Program-made: the position numbers and the translations under genes
Source: Monosporascus cannonballus
Taxonomy: Eukaryota > Ascomycota > Sordariomycetes > Xylariales
Length of the DNA stretch: 64,000 nucleotides
Direction of reading: 5' to 3'
Assembly (NCBI GenBank): GCA_004154925.1
Contig: QJNS01000752.1
Location: 558,001 to 622,000 of the forward strand
Part shown: piece after piece, positions 13,401-26,500 of the stretch
Position numbering within the stretch: the stretch's first letter is position 1
Layout of the letters: each line of letters begins with the position of its first letter
The notes under the pieces: generated by a model
What the model saw: the letters and a program-made list of their open reading frames with translations, nothing else
The model's database searches: none
Told to the model about the DNA's origin: nothing

Positions 13401-14160
13401 AACGATATTCGCAATTAATAACTAAAATACAATTTCGGTAAAATTAAATGTTTTTTCCTGCTTTACGGGTATTACGTTAACCTAATTCCTTAAGTAAAAA
13501 ACAATTCGGCAACCAAAAAAAATTTATGCACAAAAACGGAAGGTTTTATCAAAAAATTGCAAAAAAGTACGGAATTCGCCTAAGCCGCGATAGCGGCGGC
13601 CTAGCAAACCCAAAAGGAAATAACGAATAAATATTGCTTTCCTGCCGAAAAATACGAAATTAATAACAAAATCTGATTATTCCTAAAAAATGTCGCCATC
13701 CTTTAGCCGTCAAAAAAACTAAGATAATTCCAAGCCAAATACCAGGTAACCGAAATAATTAATTTTTACGTTATCGAATTAAATATATTTAAAAAAGTCC
13801 ATAACCGCTTTTACGTTAATTTATTAAGGTACGCAAATAACGACCCTTTACCGTCCCAAATTAACGCAAATATACAACCCTTTCTCATTATCCTTAAGAA
13901 AAATAACAAACCGAAGTTCAAAATCAGAAATGACTTTTAAGCCCGGACCAAAAAAATAAAAAAAAACTTTATACGCCAAATCTAGATAAAATAATTAAAT
14001 TACGCAAATAAGATTTAAAAGCTATTTAAGGAATTTACAGATACGGCGGCTTTACAGCAATTCGAAAAAAAAAATACAGCAATACAGCCATTAATAACGG
14101 ACCCCAAATCTAACATATCACTCGAAAACAAACGGGTAAAAGTCCAGCCCAAAAGCACCG
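10440..14160 (+). pseudogene. Element D pol remnant (protease, RT, RNase H, integrase, C-terminal domain)
   Basis: Reverse transcriptase is clear: [20 protein letters not shown] at about 11240-11300, then [20 protein letters not shown], and the catalytic box YIDDILIF at 11617-11640 with both aspartates kept. RNase H follows at about 12000-12420 and integrase at about 12850-13800. A chromodomain-proximal segment at about 13811-13940 reads like L-R-x-A-x-x-DPLPSQ. Stops and frame breaks are scattered but fewer than in B. Element E truncates the region downstream at 14630. Confidence 0.8.
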
Positions 14161-14629
14161 GCCGAGCGGCGCGTAAGCGGTACAAGAAACTTGGGGAAAT
14201 TATTTAGAACAATTCCATATAATTCGCAAATAAGCGTTAAAATAACGCTTCCGTTATTTACGAATAAAATATATTAAGAAAAAATTAAAAATTACAAAAA
14301 AAATACGCCGGTTACGAAATTATTTCATTACTTTTGAAAATTTATAAATCTAACGATTTACTTTACGAATTTGCAATATTAACGTTACGCGGAAATTACG
14401 TACTTAAAGCGTACGATTATTCGGCCTTATTTACATTAAATTCTGGCAAAGCCGGAACTTTTTCTTTAACCGCCTAAATTATAATTACGAAATTTTCGAA
14501 AACGTTAATAATACGATTATTAACGGTTATTAATTTAACCTATAACGTAAATTAATAAACGGCGCGAAAAAAACGCGGAAATATTACAAAAAAAACTTAT
14601 ATAACGAGATTTATCATTTTTATACTTAA

Positions 14630-15038
14630 TGTGACGGCTAGGCGGTTTAACCAACTATTAAACCTTAAGTCGACGGGTTTATGTTGGCAAAAGTATCGTG
14701 GGAATCTAAGTAATGGATATAGTAACGTATTACGTTTCGTAATACCAAAGGCGTTTTGGGTAACGAATTATTAATTACAAACGATTGGTATTAATAAGTA
14801 TTGTAAACTGGTATTATTTAGATTATAGAAATAACGAACGTATATATTTTTTTTGTTTTTTATTGGCAATTATCATTAATTATTCCTAGTATGGTAATTA
14901 TAATCGTTTTTGATTATAACTATTCTAAAATAATTATTAACCCGTTAGTAATCATTTTTAATTACGTAATTTACAAGGTAAGTCGTATTATTTTTGTTGT
15001 AACCGTTTCCGTAGGCCTAAGCTTATTAAGTCGTAATA
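14630..15038 (-). repeat. 3' LTR of element E
   Basis: On the plus strand it starts TGTGACGGCTAGGCGG and ends GTCGTAATA. The reverse complement of a polypurine tract (CGATTTCCCTTTTCCC) follows immediately, which fixes it as the 3' LTR of a minus-strand element. Confidence 0.9.
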
Positions 15039-15106
15039 CGATTTCCCTTTTCCCAAAAATCTTGTTTTCAAGATTTTTTTCCTGGTAAGCTCCTTATTTC
15101 CTCACC

Positions 15107-15738
15107 ATGGTTTCTCGTATTTCTAAAATTCGTCGTAAACCTCGTCCTTTTACTGTTCGTCGTATTAACTTAATAAAGGCTTTTGAAAAGTTTGGTTTCG
15201 AAATTATGCCTTATTTTTGGTATTTTTCGAAAAATTTAAAATGCGAAATAATAAAAAACATTTTTCGCTGTAAGGAATATATGGCCCGTAACCGATTTTG
15301 CGATAGGACCGGCGTCCCGTTATTTTTTCTTTAAAACATCCGCCGTAAATATTAATGTTTTAAATATAAGGAAATTTTAGCAAAAAAACGTTTATTCGAA
15401 TTATAACGTCGTTAACTTGAAATTTAACGTCGTTATTAAAAAAAAATAAATAAAACCCTGGCGCGGTTTATTCGGTTACGTAAATAAAAATCTTTAATTC
15501 GTTTTAAAGGTATTAAAATAATATAACGTAATTTTTAATCCTTAAACGAATTAAAAAACAAAAACGAAAAAAGGAACAGGTTGCCGTTAAGGCCGCCGCA
15601 GCTATATTAACGCAGGCCGTTATTCCCCTTAACTTATCTGGTTTTAGCTTATCCGATTAATTTATTATGGAAAATTTCTAAAATCTTAATAACTCCGCCG
15701 TCGTTAATAAAAATTTTTTAATAGGCGCTAGGCGCTAA
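15107..15738 (+). pseudogene. Element E antisense Zn2Cys6/coiled-coil ORF (aORF), best-preserved N-terminus
   Basis: Open for 75 codons from ATG 15107. It starts MVSRISKIRRKPRPFTVRR, a strongly basic N-terminus. It then shows the spacing C-x2-C-x6-C-x8-C-x2-C-x6-C as Y-F-W-Y, C, C-K-E-Y, C. Three of six Cys remain and the other three are Tyr (TGC to TAC). After a stop near 15332 the frame continues as a charged coiled coil and an Ala-rich stretch (VAVKAAAAIL), ending ARR-stop at 15736-15738. That stop overlaps the minus-strand pol stop (15728-15730) by 11 bp. Net indels exist, so it is a pseudogene. The spacing is that of fungal Zn2Cys6 DNA-binding clusters; the role is unknown. Confidence 0.7.
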
Positions 15739-18700
15739 TAAGATTTTTGGTAAACTCCTAGGTATTTTCGGAATCTGGATATTTTTTCTATTTAATTAAA
15801 TACTGGGTAAGTCCATTTTATTTCTGCATATCGAAAATTTTCTTTATTTCGTATACCATTTTGTCTTTTATTTTTATGTCGTTTTATACCGTTCGTACTT
15901 TAATTATTTTTGCTACTAATTTAAATAAAAAAACGTAAAAAATTAGGTGGAATTTAATTTTTAGTAAAAGTTCTAATTGGTAATTATTTTCTAAGATTTT
16001 TTTATTGATTTTATATGGACCGATATATTTGAAATCAAATTTTTTATTGGGTTTTTTTATTTAAATATTTTTAATAACGAAATAAACCATTTTCCTCTTT
16101 TCGAAAATTAATCCTTTTAACCTTTTTTCGTTATAATATTTGCTTATTTAGTTCCGTACGAATTCTAATTTTATTTTTATTTTTTGATATAATTATCGTA
16201 ATTGTTCTGTCATAAAAATTACTTTAATATTAACTGGATTATCATTACGTACTTTTTTATAAATTTTTAAAATAAAACCGAAATTTACGTTAAATAATAT
16301 TATTTTAATATTTTTATAATAATTAATATTATAAGCCAATTAAGTAATAGGTAATTTCTTAACTTAATTATTTTATTCGTAATTAATATAATATCGTAAA
16401 TATATTTTTAATATTTAATTTAATCGTTCCATCTGTTTATTTGTTTAAGGTTTAAATACGTTAAATAATTTGTGATTTAGGCCTATTTGTATTATAAGGA
16501 CTTATTAAAATTTAAACGTAAAAATTAATCTTTTATTTAAGATAATTTTTATTAATAATCTATATATATTAAAGATGTTTTTAAAAAAGATATACGTTAT
16601 TTGCTTTACGTTAATATCCTTATAATAAAATAAAAAATAAGAAAATTTTATAAATCGATTAACGATAACGAAAATATTATTATAATATATTTTTATCGTT
16701 AGGTTTTCGGATAAAGGAAGTTTAATAATAAAATTTATAATAATTAAATCCTATAGTTTTTTTAAGACTGGTAATGGTTATAATTTTTTATAGGGTTTAT
16801 ATTATTATACTTTGGCCTTATTACAAAAGTTATATTATCGTCGTATTTTCTGGATTATCGTTTTTATTTTACGGAAAAAATATATACGTTAAAATTATTT
16901 TAGGGTTTTATGGATCCTTAGATATTTATATAATTAATGTTCGTATATGTTTCGTACCAAATCCATTTAATATTCCTTTAAAACTTATACCTTATTTATT
17001 TTCTGGTTTTTTGGGAAACCGTTATTATATTATTAGATTTTCTGATATATATCTAAAGGTACTGCCCGAATCGTTATAATTTGTCGTAAGCGTAAATGTC
17101 TTTTTATAATAGTATCGAAAATTATATGGTTAACTTTAACTAATTTTTCTTCGAGATTTGATTACTTATTTAAGGCGTCCGTTTTGCCGTTTTTTACGCC
17201 TTTCTTATAAATAATAACAAAGTCGAAGTTTGCCAACTTTTCCGCATATCATAATTATTATCCTATAAATTCTTTGGTTATAATAAATCGGGTAAAATTT
17301 TAATAATCCGTATAAATCTTGATCTAGTACAAATTTCCTTTTAGGAAATACTTAAATTCGCGAAATTCTATAATAATGGCCATAAACTTTTTATTTAAAA
17401 TACCATAATTAAATTCGGTTTTTTTTAATTTATATAAGAAAAATGCAATAAGGTGTAATTTGCCTTAATTATCCCGCTATCCGATTACGGCGCTTAACGC
17501 GTAATCCGAAATATCGGTTTTTAGCTCGACGGGGCGTATTAAATCGTACATAATTAATATTAACTTATTAATAATTGCATTTTTGATTTCCTGGAACGCC
17601 TTTTTTATTTTTGACATTTATCTAAATTTTTTCTCCTTTTTGGTAAGGTTAATTAAGGGTATAATTATCCTGCTAAAATTTCGAATAAACTTCTTATAAT
17701 AATTGGCGAATCCAAAGAATACCTATATCTTTTTAACCGTTATTAACGTCTACTATTCTATTATTATAGCGATTTTTTTTGGATTTATCTTAATATATCC
17801 TGGGGTAATAATATATTTTAAGTATTTTATTTCTTACTTGTGGAACTGGTTTTTTTCTGCATTAACTAATAATTTGACGTTTTATAAAGCTTAAAGAACT
17901 TAATAAACATATCCTGCGTATATTTTTTCCGTTTCGGAAAAAATAAGAATATCGTCAAGGTAACACATAACAAAAATATCGAGGTATTCCCGTAATACAT
18001 AATTTATTATTCGTTAGAAGGTTGCCGGTATATTCGTAAGTTCTATTAGCGTAACCAAATATTTAAACAATCCGTATTTCGTTTTAAAAATTATTTTCTA
18101 TTCGTATTTTTTCTTAATTCTGATAAAGTTATATCCATTTTTAAAATCGAATATTATAAATTATTTGGTTTTATAAAAACGGTTTTTTATTTTAATAATT
18201 AAAGGTAATAATATTTAATTTTTAATAATAATGTTATTTAATTACCGATAATTAATTATAAATTGCAATTTCCCATTTTTTTAATACGAAAAATATCGGG
18301 TATTTTACTGGTAACTTTAAAAATTAAATCCATTTTTTCTGTAACCAATTTTTTAGGTATTTTTTAAAAGTACGTAATTCGTTTCCGTTAAAATTATAAA
18401 TAGGGTAAAACTTTGTTAAAGATCTTTTTTTAAAGATTATTTTATAATTTTATTCGTTATATTTTGGTAATTTCGTATTAAGTTTTTTCTTGAATAATTA
18501 TTCGTATCTGTAATATTATGGTAACATATTAATTAAATTTTTTAATTTTTGGGGCTGTTATTCTAAATTATTATTTAATTACCTTAATTTTATTTTAATA
18601 ATAATAATAATATATTATATTCTTTTTTAATAACCGTTTTTTTTTATATTTTATTTTTTTAAGTAATAAAATATTTATTATATCCTTATACTTACATTCG

Positions 18701-19200
18701 TCGTTATTTCCGATCGAATATTAAGATTTTATTTTTTTTTATTTATTAATAAAAGGTAAAAGGAATTTTATCTGGCCAGTTTTTCCGTTAATCAAAATTC
18801 CATATTGGCATATTTATAGTAATCCTAAGATCATATTATAATTCTTAAACGGAACGATATCGAAATTAACTATTTAATATCGTTTTTAAATAAAGATCTC
18901 GAAATAATTAATTTTGCGTAAAATTTTTCCGTTATCGTAAGTAAAATCTTAACCTTTAACGTTCGTTATTATATAAGGTTTTAATTTATATCTCCATAAT
19001 AATTTAAATTCGTTAATTACGTCCGGTACAATATAATTCCCGTATATAGTTTTGTAATTTATTATTACGGTATACCAATACGTTCCAATTCGTATATCCA
19101 AAATAATAAGGTTATTAACGGCTTTTATCATTACGTTTAAAACCCTTTTTAAAAATTTATCCTAATTCCCCTGGGTTTCGTTATTTTGCAACTCTTTTAC
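15728..19200 (-). pseudogene. Element E pol remnant
   Basis: On the minus strand the reverse transcriptase catalytic box reads YLDDILIF at 17939-17962 with both Asp intact. The aspartic-protease region is an open 60-codon stretch at 18949-19131 (NLIILDIRIGTYWYTVII), collinear with B at 5870-5960. Integrase and chromodomain lie to the left, ending at the TAG at 15728-15730 in the GCGCCTAGCGCC palindrome. Many RIP stops are present. Open plus-strand stretches at 16774-17079 and 17703-17894 are shadows of this gene. Confidence 0.78.
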
Positions 19201-21193
19201 AAGTAACTTTTTTCTTTTAACTCTTATTTAAGTCCGTCGAATCTGGTTTATATTTTTTGGTATAACGCGTCGAACTACTGTATTTATTATTTTTGCCGGC
19301 GTACTATTCCTTTAAACCGTATTAATTATTCCTAATTTTGTTATAATTCCTTTCCTTATTAAATAAATTATTTTTTAATATGGCATATAACTTCTTATTA
19401 GGCTTTATCCTTTTCTTACTGGAAATTTCGTATAAATCGTTAAATTCCTTCCTTTAAAACTTATTATTTATTAAAATTTATAATAAATACCAACTGGAAA
19501 TAAAAATCCGTAATAACTTTTTGGTAATGCTTTTCCACCGTACGCTAAATTAATTCCTTTTTTGTTTAATAATTATATTATTCGTAATAACAAAAAGGGT
19601 TTTCTTACGGATATCATTTTTTTTCTAGCTAATTTTTTACTGCAACCAATTAAAAAAAATTATTTTTAAGGGTTATAAATCAAAAATGTCGATATTATTA
19701 TTCGTTATTCTTATTATTTCCCGTTTTGTTAAAAAAATCAAATCCTTTATAATATATTTAGGTAATTTTGTTATGGATATATCGTTTCCATTTTTTATAA
19801 GCAAAGTAATTTTATCGTTTGCAATAAATAACATATATCCTGCCGTATCGATTAAAGGTTTTAAGACAAACTTTTTCCGTCCAGCCCTGGTACTTTTTTA
19901 GTTATCCTTTAAAAATGTTCCGTTTTTCCTTAATTGCCTATTAAGCCAGATTTTTAACTTTTCGCATCCTTTATTATATTTTTTATTATGGGGGGCCTGG
20001 CATATATTTAAGTCGAATTATGTTAATAAATTTACTTTTTTTTTTTAATTCCCTTTAGATTATTTTTCGGGTATAGGCTTCTAATTATTTTTTTCGTAGC
20101 TTTTTAGGCGAAAAGTATTTATAGGCCTTATACCTTTTTTTTCCGCAATTATAACATTTAATTTGGCTTTAATTCTTTTTATAAGTAACTTTTAACTTTA
20201 TAGGGCCCGGTTTAATGCCGTAAGAAATATTATTACGCCGAAAAGCGCTAATATTAACCGTATACCGAAATTTGTTATCATATTTTCCTTTAATGCTTTT
20301 CGTACGTTAAACATATTATCGATTATTAATTTTAACTGCTATAACGATATAATCTAATAAATAATTAGGTCGGTTTAACTTAAAAAACTTTTTTTATATT
20401 TTCTTTTTTAGGCCGTTAAAAAATTTAGCTATTAATGCTTTTTATCCCTAATTTAACTTAAATGCCAATTAAATAAATGTATTACCGTACTTAAATATTA
20501 ATTTTTTTATCGTAATTGTTAAATTTATATTTCGGCTTTTATTTTTTCGTTTACTATTCCGAATATTTTCGTTAATACTTATTCGAATTATTCGTAATCG
20601 TTATAAACTTATATCATTTTTGGGTTTCGTTTTTTAATTAGCAAAATAACGTATTTTCTTATGGCCGGCTTAAACCAAATAGCCGCGTTTCCAGTAAATT
20701 ATTTAACCGCAAACTTAATTCGTAAAATAAACGTAACAAATTAAATAAAAAAATACCCAAAATATATTTGGTATTAAATTAAAAACAATTATAATTTAAT
20801 AAAAATTCTATTAAAAGGTTCCGGCTTAAGGGATTTAAGAACCTTTTTTAATTCTTTGGTGGAATTTAATTAAATAACCTGGTTCGATTAAAAAGGTTTT
20901 TTAATCTCGGGAACCTTTTTTTTTTTTAAATTTCTTATGGGCAGCTTAAAAGGATGTAATAAAATCATTTTTGTTTTGTTTTAATTAAAAAATACGTTTA
21001 TTCATAATATCCAGGCGTTAAAGAACTTCTTTTCGAAAAAGGCGAAATTACTCTTTTTCCTCCTCGGATTCCATTCCGGTATCAGGGTCCTTAAGGACCC
21101 GGTAAGTAAATTATTCGGGTTACTTACTAGTAAATATAATGTTGGCGATATTGCTCAGAATTTAACGGTACTATTAAATAAAAATTTGCAACG
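19200..21193 (-). pseudogene. Element E gag remnant
   Basis: The minus-strand gag lies next to the 5' LTR. Near 20117-20156 a zinc-knuckle start reads K-C-Y-N-C-G-K-K with both Cys intact, but the second half is disrupted. The segment beside the LTR matches the first gag block of B, C and H2. The 71-codon plus-strand opening at 19686-19901 is antisense noise. Confidence 0.65.
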
Positions 21194-21602
21194 TATAACG
21201 GCTAAACGGTTTAACCAATTATTAAACCTTAAGTCGACGGGTTTATATTAATAAGAATATCGTGGGAATCTAAGTAATAAATATAATAACGTATTACGTT
21301 TCGTAATACCAAAAACGTTTTAGGTAACGAATTATTAATTATAAACGATTAGTATTAATAAATATTACAAACTAATATTATTTAAATTATAGAAATAACG
21401 AACGTATATATTTTTTTTGTTCTTTACTAACGATCACCACCGATTACTCCTGGTATAATAATCATGATTATTTTTAATCGTAACTATTCTAAAGTAATCA
21501 CTAACCCGTTAGTGATCACTTTTAGTCACGTAACTTGCAAAGTGGGTCGTATCATCCTTGTTGCAACCGTTTCCGTAGGCCTGAGCTTGTCAGGTCGTGA
21601 CA
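21194..21602 (-). repeat. 5' LTR of element E
   Basis: The outer (right) half, about 21430-21602, is almost RIP-free and GC-balanced (AGTGATCACTTTTAGTCACG). The inner (left) half is heavily mutated, beginning TATAACGGCTAAACGG. This is a clear within-LTR RIP gradient. Confidence 0.9.
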
Positions 21603-22455
21603 CTTAATACGTCCTTTATTACGTTAGGCGAAAAAACCGGCAAAACCGGCAGTTTAACTTACGTATAAGCAGCATATAAGCCAGAAATTAAGGACGTAAA
21701 CTTACTTTAAAACGAACGATATAGGAAAACTTAAAACGCAAATGCAAAGTTTCGGCACCCGCCTTTTCCTAAGTACGGATAACCGTTAAGCCAGGGTTAA
21801 CGTCAAAAAAGCAATATAAAAAATATGTAAGGAAAGTAAACTTACTAAAATCTTAGTAATCGTAATTAAAAATAACCTTATAAAATATGTCGACCGCCTA
21901 ACAAAACTCGGAAATATCCGCAAATTACGCAAAAACTACATAAAAAACATATTAACATAAATAAGAGAAATACTTATTTCGGGATACTTATAATTATAAC
22001 TAATATAAACCTAATAACGGACCGCCTTTTTATCTATAATAATAAATATTTTAAGAATAACGAAAAAACAATATACAAATTTATTACATATCTTATTAAT
22101 TCAGACAAAAGATATCCGGGTTTTCGGCAAAACGAATAACATAAGTAAAGCAAGGCATATTGCGAATACGGGCGGGATATTCGTCCAAAACGACGCAAAT
22201 ACATAACGTACGAAAACCTTTGGCGGATTCCAACTTATCAGAAAAGCTCGAAGCCGTAAAAACGTCTTTTTTGCAAAGTATTTTCGCGGCGTTATAACGC
22301 ATTAATCAACTTTTAAACCGTTACGTAATAACGCATAAAAGCGCTATTATAAATGCTAACAAAAATTAACTTATCGAATTAAGTTATTATTATAAAAAGG
22401 AAAATTTATAATAAGTAAAAACGTAAACGCGTTTTTATATGTAAACCTGCTTAAC
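21603..22455 (-). other. Element D 3' internal segment with minus-strand ORF (22096-22302)
   Basis: This 853-bp piece of D lies between the E and F insertions, downstream of D's pol. On the minus strand there is an uninterrupted 68-codon ATG-initiated frame at 22096-22302 (MRYNAAKILCKKDVFTASSF...). More minus-strand sequence with few stops follows to the left (KGGPLLGLY near 22010-22040, VNPGLTVIRT near 21780). I do not recognise the protein. Its placement resembles the antisense ORF of the other family, but it shows no Zn2Cys6 spacing. It may simply be an antisense opening. Confidence 0.35.
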
Positions 22456-22825
22456 TGTGACGAGCTATGCGGTTTAACCAATTATTAAACCTTAAGCCGA
22501 CGGGTTTATGTTGGCAGGAGTATCGTGGGAATTTAAGTAATAAATACAGTAACGTGTTACGTTTCGTAATGTTAAAGGTGCCTTGGGTAACGAATTATTA
22601 TTGCAAGCTGAAGTTATTTAAATTATGGAAATAATAAGCGTATATATTTTTTTTGGCTTGATTATTCGTAATTATGCCGTTAGTAATAAATACGATTACT
22701 TAGGATTATTTTTGATTATTAATGATTATTGGCTTGGTAGTGATTACTATGACGTAACCCGGGAGATGGCCCGTATGCTTTTTGTTTGACCGTTTCTCAA
22801 GACCGGAGCTTGTTGGGTCGTAATA
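22456..22825 (-). repeat. 3' LTR of element F
   Basis: It starts TGTGACGAGCTATGCGG and ends GGGTCGTAATA. It is followed by the inverted polypurine tract CGATTTTCCTTTTCTC. Confidence 0.88.
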
Positions 22826-22911
22826 CGATTTTCCTTTTCTCAAAATTTTGCTTTTAAGATTTTCTTTTTCTTTTTTTTTTCGTTTGGGAAGTATTTTTTT
22901 TGTTTTTAATT

Positions 22912-23532
22912 ATATTGTTTCGCATTTTTAAAATTTGTCGTGTTTTTCGTTTTTTTACTGTTTGTCGTGTTAACCTCGTAGAAGCCTTTAACAAATTTGG
23001 TTTCGAAGTTATGTCTTGCTTTTATTGTTTTTTTGAAAAACATAAGGTGTAAAATGATGGAAAATGTTTTAAGGTATAAGGAATATGTTAATCGAGGTCG
23101 ATTTTGTGATAGTACCGGCGTACCTATTTTTTCCCTTTAAAATATTCGTCGCAAATATTAGCGTTTGGAACGTAAAAAAGCGTTTACCGAATAACGACTA
23201 TTAAAGTTTTAATGGTTTTACTTCGAAATTTAAGGTTAATATTAAAAAAATCGAATAAAGTTTTTTTTCGTTTTATTCGTTTACGTAAGCAAAAGGCGTT
23301 AGTTCGTTTAAAAGGCGTTATTATAGTATAACGTAAATTTTAATCGTTAGACGAATTAAAAGAATAAAAGCGTTAGGAATAAGAATAATTGGAGGCTGCT
23401 ATTGCGGCTGTTATATTAATATATGTTGCGGCTGATTGGCCCGATATCCCGGTTACCGATTGGTTGGCTGTTAACTGGGACGTGCCTATTGTTGCTGGTA
23501 AAAATTCTTTAATAAGCGCTAGGCGCCAATAA
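22912..23532 (+). pseudogene. Element F antisense Zn2Cys6/coiled-coil ORF (aORF)
   Basis: Collinear with the E copy. The start ATG has become ATA (22912). The zinc-cluster region reads S-C-F-Y-C with Cys 1 and 2 intact. After a one-base insertion it reads R-C-K-M-M-E-N-V-L-R-Y-K-E-Y...R-F-C-D, with Cys 3 and 6 intact and 4 and 5 turned to Tyr. STGVP follows. The coiled coil then runs into FKGVIIV, SLDELKE and an Ala-rich block (LEAAIAAVILIYVAADWPDI). The stop at 23530-23532 overlaps the pol stop (23519-23521) by 14 bp. The function is unknown. Confidence 0.7.
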
Positions 23533-26500
23533 GATTTTTGGCGGGTTTCCAGGTATTTTCGGAATCCGGATGTTTTTTTTATTTAACTAGGTATTAGGTA
23601 TGTCCGTTTTATTTTCGTATATCGAATATTTTTTCTATTTCGTATGCTTATTCGTTTTTTATTTTTATATCGTTTTGTACTTTATATACTTTAATTATAT
23701 TTGCTGTTAATTTAAATAAGGAAATGGAAAAAATTGGATAAAATTTAACTTTTGGTGGAAATTCTAATTAATAATTATATTTTAATATTTTTTTTTGGCA
23801 ATTTTATATTGATCGATATATTTAAAATCGAATTTTTTGTTGCGTTTGTTTGGTTTGAATGTTTTTGGTAACGAGGAAAACCATTTTTTCCTTTTCGAAA
23901 GTTAATTTTTTTTAACTTTTTCTGGTTGTAATATTTGCTTATTTAATTTCGTACGAATTTTAATTCTGTTTTTATATCTTAATATAGCTATTGGAATTAT
24001 TCTGATATAAAGATTATTTTGATATTAATTAAACCGTTATCGCGTATTTTTCTATAAATCTCTGAAATAAAACCAAAATTTGCGTTCGTAAATATTATTT
24101 TGATGCTTTTATAATAGCTGGTATTATAAGTTAATTATGCAATTAATAATTTTTTAACTTATTTATTTTGTTTGTAATTAATGTAATATCGTAAATAGGT
24201 TTTTAAAATTTAATTTATTCGTTTTATTTATATATCTGTTTATGGTTTAAATACGTTAAATAATTTATGGTTTAAGCCGATTTATGTTATAAGGCCTTAT
24301 TAAAATTTAAATACGAATATCGATCCTTTATTTGATATAATATTTATTAATAATCCGTACATATTAATTATTCGGTATCTATATTTTTATAATATAATAA
24401 AAAATAAGAAAATTTCGTAAATCGGTCAATAATTACGAAAATATTATTATAATATATTTCTGTAATTGGATTTTTCAATATAAAAAGTTTAGTAATAAGG
24501 TTAAATATAACTAAATATTATAATTGCTTTACGACTAATAATAGCTATAATTTTTCGTAAAACTTATATTATCGAACTTTTGCTCTGGCGCAAATATCGT
24601 ATTGCCGTATAATTTTTTTGTATTATTAATTTTATTTTTTAAAAATATATATATATATTAAAGTCGCTTTAGAGTTTTATGGATCCCTAAATATTTATGT
24701 AATTGATGTTTATATATTTTTCGTATTAGATTTTTTTGGTATTTCTTTAGAACTTATATTTTATCCGTTTTTTAATTTTCTGAAAAACTGTCGTTATGCT
24801 ATTAAATTTTCTGGTATATATTGCTAAATATTACCCGAATTATTGCAATTTGTCGTAAATGTAAGTATCTTTTTATAATAATAACGAAAATTATATAACT
24901 AATTTTAACCAATTTCTTTTCGAAATTTGGTCGTTTATTTAAAACATTTACTTTATTATTTTTTGATCTTTTTTTGTAAATAATAACCAAATCAAAGTTT
25001 GCTAATTTTTCCGTATATTTTAATTATTATTTTATAAGTTTTTTAATTATAATAAATCGGGTAAAATTTTAATAATACATATAAACTTTAACCTGGTAAA
25101 AACTTCCTTTCAGGAAATACCTAAATTCTCGGAATACCATAATAATGGCCATAAATTCCTTATTTGTAATACCGTAATTAACCTTGGTTCCTTTTAATTT
25201 ATACAAAAAAAATACAATAAGGTACAATTTACCATAATTATTTCGTTATCCGATTATTACGCCTAATACGTAATCCGAAATATCAGTTTTTAGTTTAACG
25301 GAACAGTTTAAATCGTATATAATTAGTACTAGCTCGTTTATGATCGTATCTTTAATATCCTGAAATACTTTTTCCGTATTTGGCATTTATATAAATTCTT
25401 TTTCTTTTTTCGTAAAATTTATTAGGGATATGGTTATTTTGCTAAAATTTCGAATAAACTTTTTGTAGTAATTAGCGAATCCAAGGAATGCCTATATTTC
25501 CTTAACCGTTATTAGCGTCTGCCATTCCGTGATTGCAGCGATTTTTTGGGGTTTATTTTGATATGTTTTGGGGTAATAATATGTTCCAGATATTTTATTT
25601 TTTATATATAAAATTTACTTTTTTTTGCGTTAACATATAACCTTACGTCCTATAAAGCTTAAAGAACCTTATAAACGTATTTTGCATATATTTTTTCTGT
25701 TTCTGAAAAAATAAAAATATTATCGAAATAATAAACGATAAAAACATCACAATATTCTTGTAATACGTAATTAATTATTCGTTAAAAAATTATTGGTACG
25801 TTCGTAAGTTCTATTACTATAACCAAATATTTAAATAGTTCGTATTTCGTCCTAAAGGTTATTTTCCATTCTTATTTTTTTTTAATTTTAATAAGATTAT
25901 ATCCATTTTTAAAATCAAATATTATGAATTATTTGGCTCCGTAAAATCGGTTTTTTATTTTTGTAATTAAAAGTAATAGTATTTAATTTTTAATGATAAT
26001 ATTATTTAATTATTAATAATTAACTATAAATCGTAATTTTTTATTTTTTTGATACGAAAAACATTAGGTATCCTGTTGGTAATTTCGAAGGTCGAATCAA
26101 TCTTTTTTATAACCGATTTTTTAAGTATTTTCTAAAAATACATAATTCATTTTTATTAAAGTTATAAATAAGATAAAACTTCGTCGAAAATCTTTTTTTA
26201 AAAATTATTTTATAATTTTATTTGCTATGTTCTAATAATTTCGTATTAAGGTTTTTTTTGAAAAGCTGCTTATATCTGTAATATTGTAATAGCAAATTGG
26301 TTAAATTTTCTAATTCCTGGGGCTATTATTCTTATTATTTTAAATCGTTATTTAATAACTTTAATTTCGTTTTAATAATAATAATAATATGTCGTATTTT
26401 TCTTTGATGCCCATTTTTTTATGTTTTATTCCTTTAGGTAATAAGGTATTTATCGTATTCTTATGCCTGCATTTGTCGTTATTATCGATCGAATATCGAG

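Larger units (their letters stand above)
14630..21602 (-). mobile_element. Full-length Gypsy element E (minus strand) inside D
   Basis: Both LTRs are 409 bp (14630-15038 is 3', 21194-21602 is 5'). The target duplication CTTAA (14625-14629, 21603-21607) is perfect. The total is 6973 bp. Element order on the minus strand is gag, protease, RT, RNase H, integrase, chromodomain, then the polypurine tract next to the left LTR. It belongs to the same family as B, C and F. An antisense ORF is on the plus strand at 15107-15738. Confidence 0.93.

Noticed and set aside
16774..17079. 101-codon plus-strand opening in element E
   Set aside because: It lies antisense to E's integrase/RNase H on the minus strand, with hydrophobic Tyr/Ile-rich content typical of AT-rich noise.
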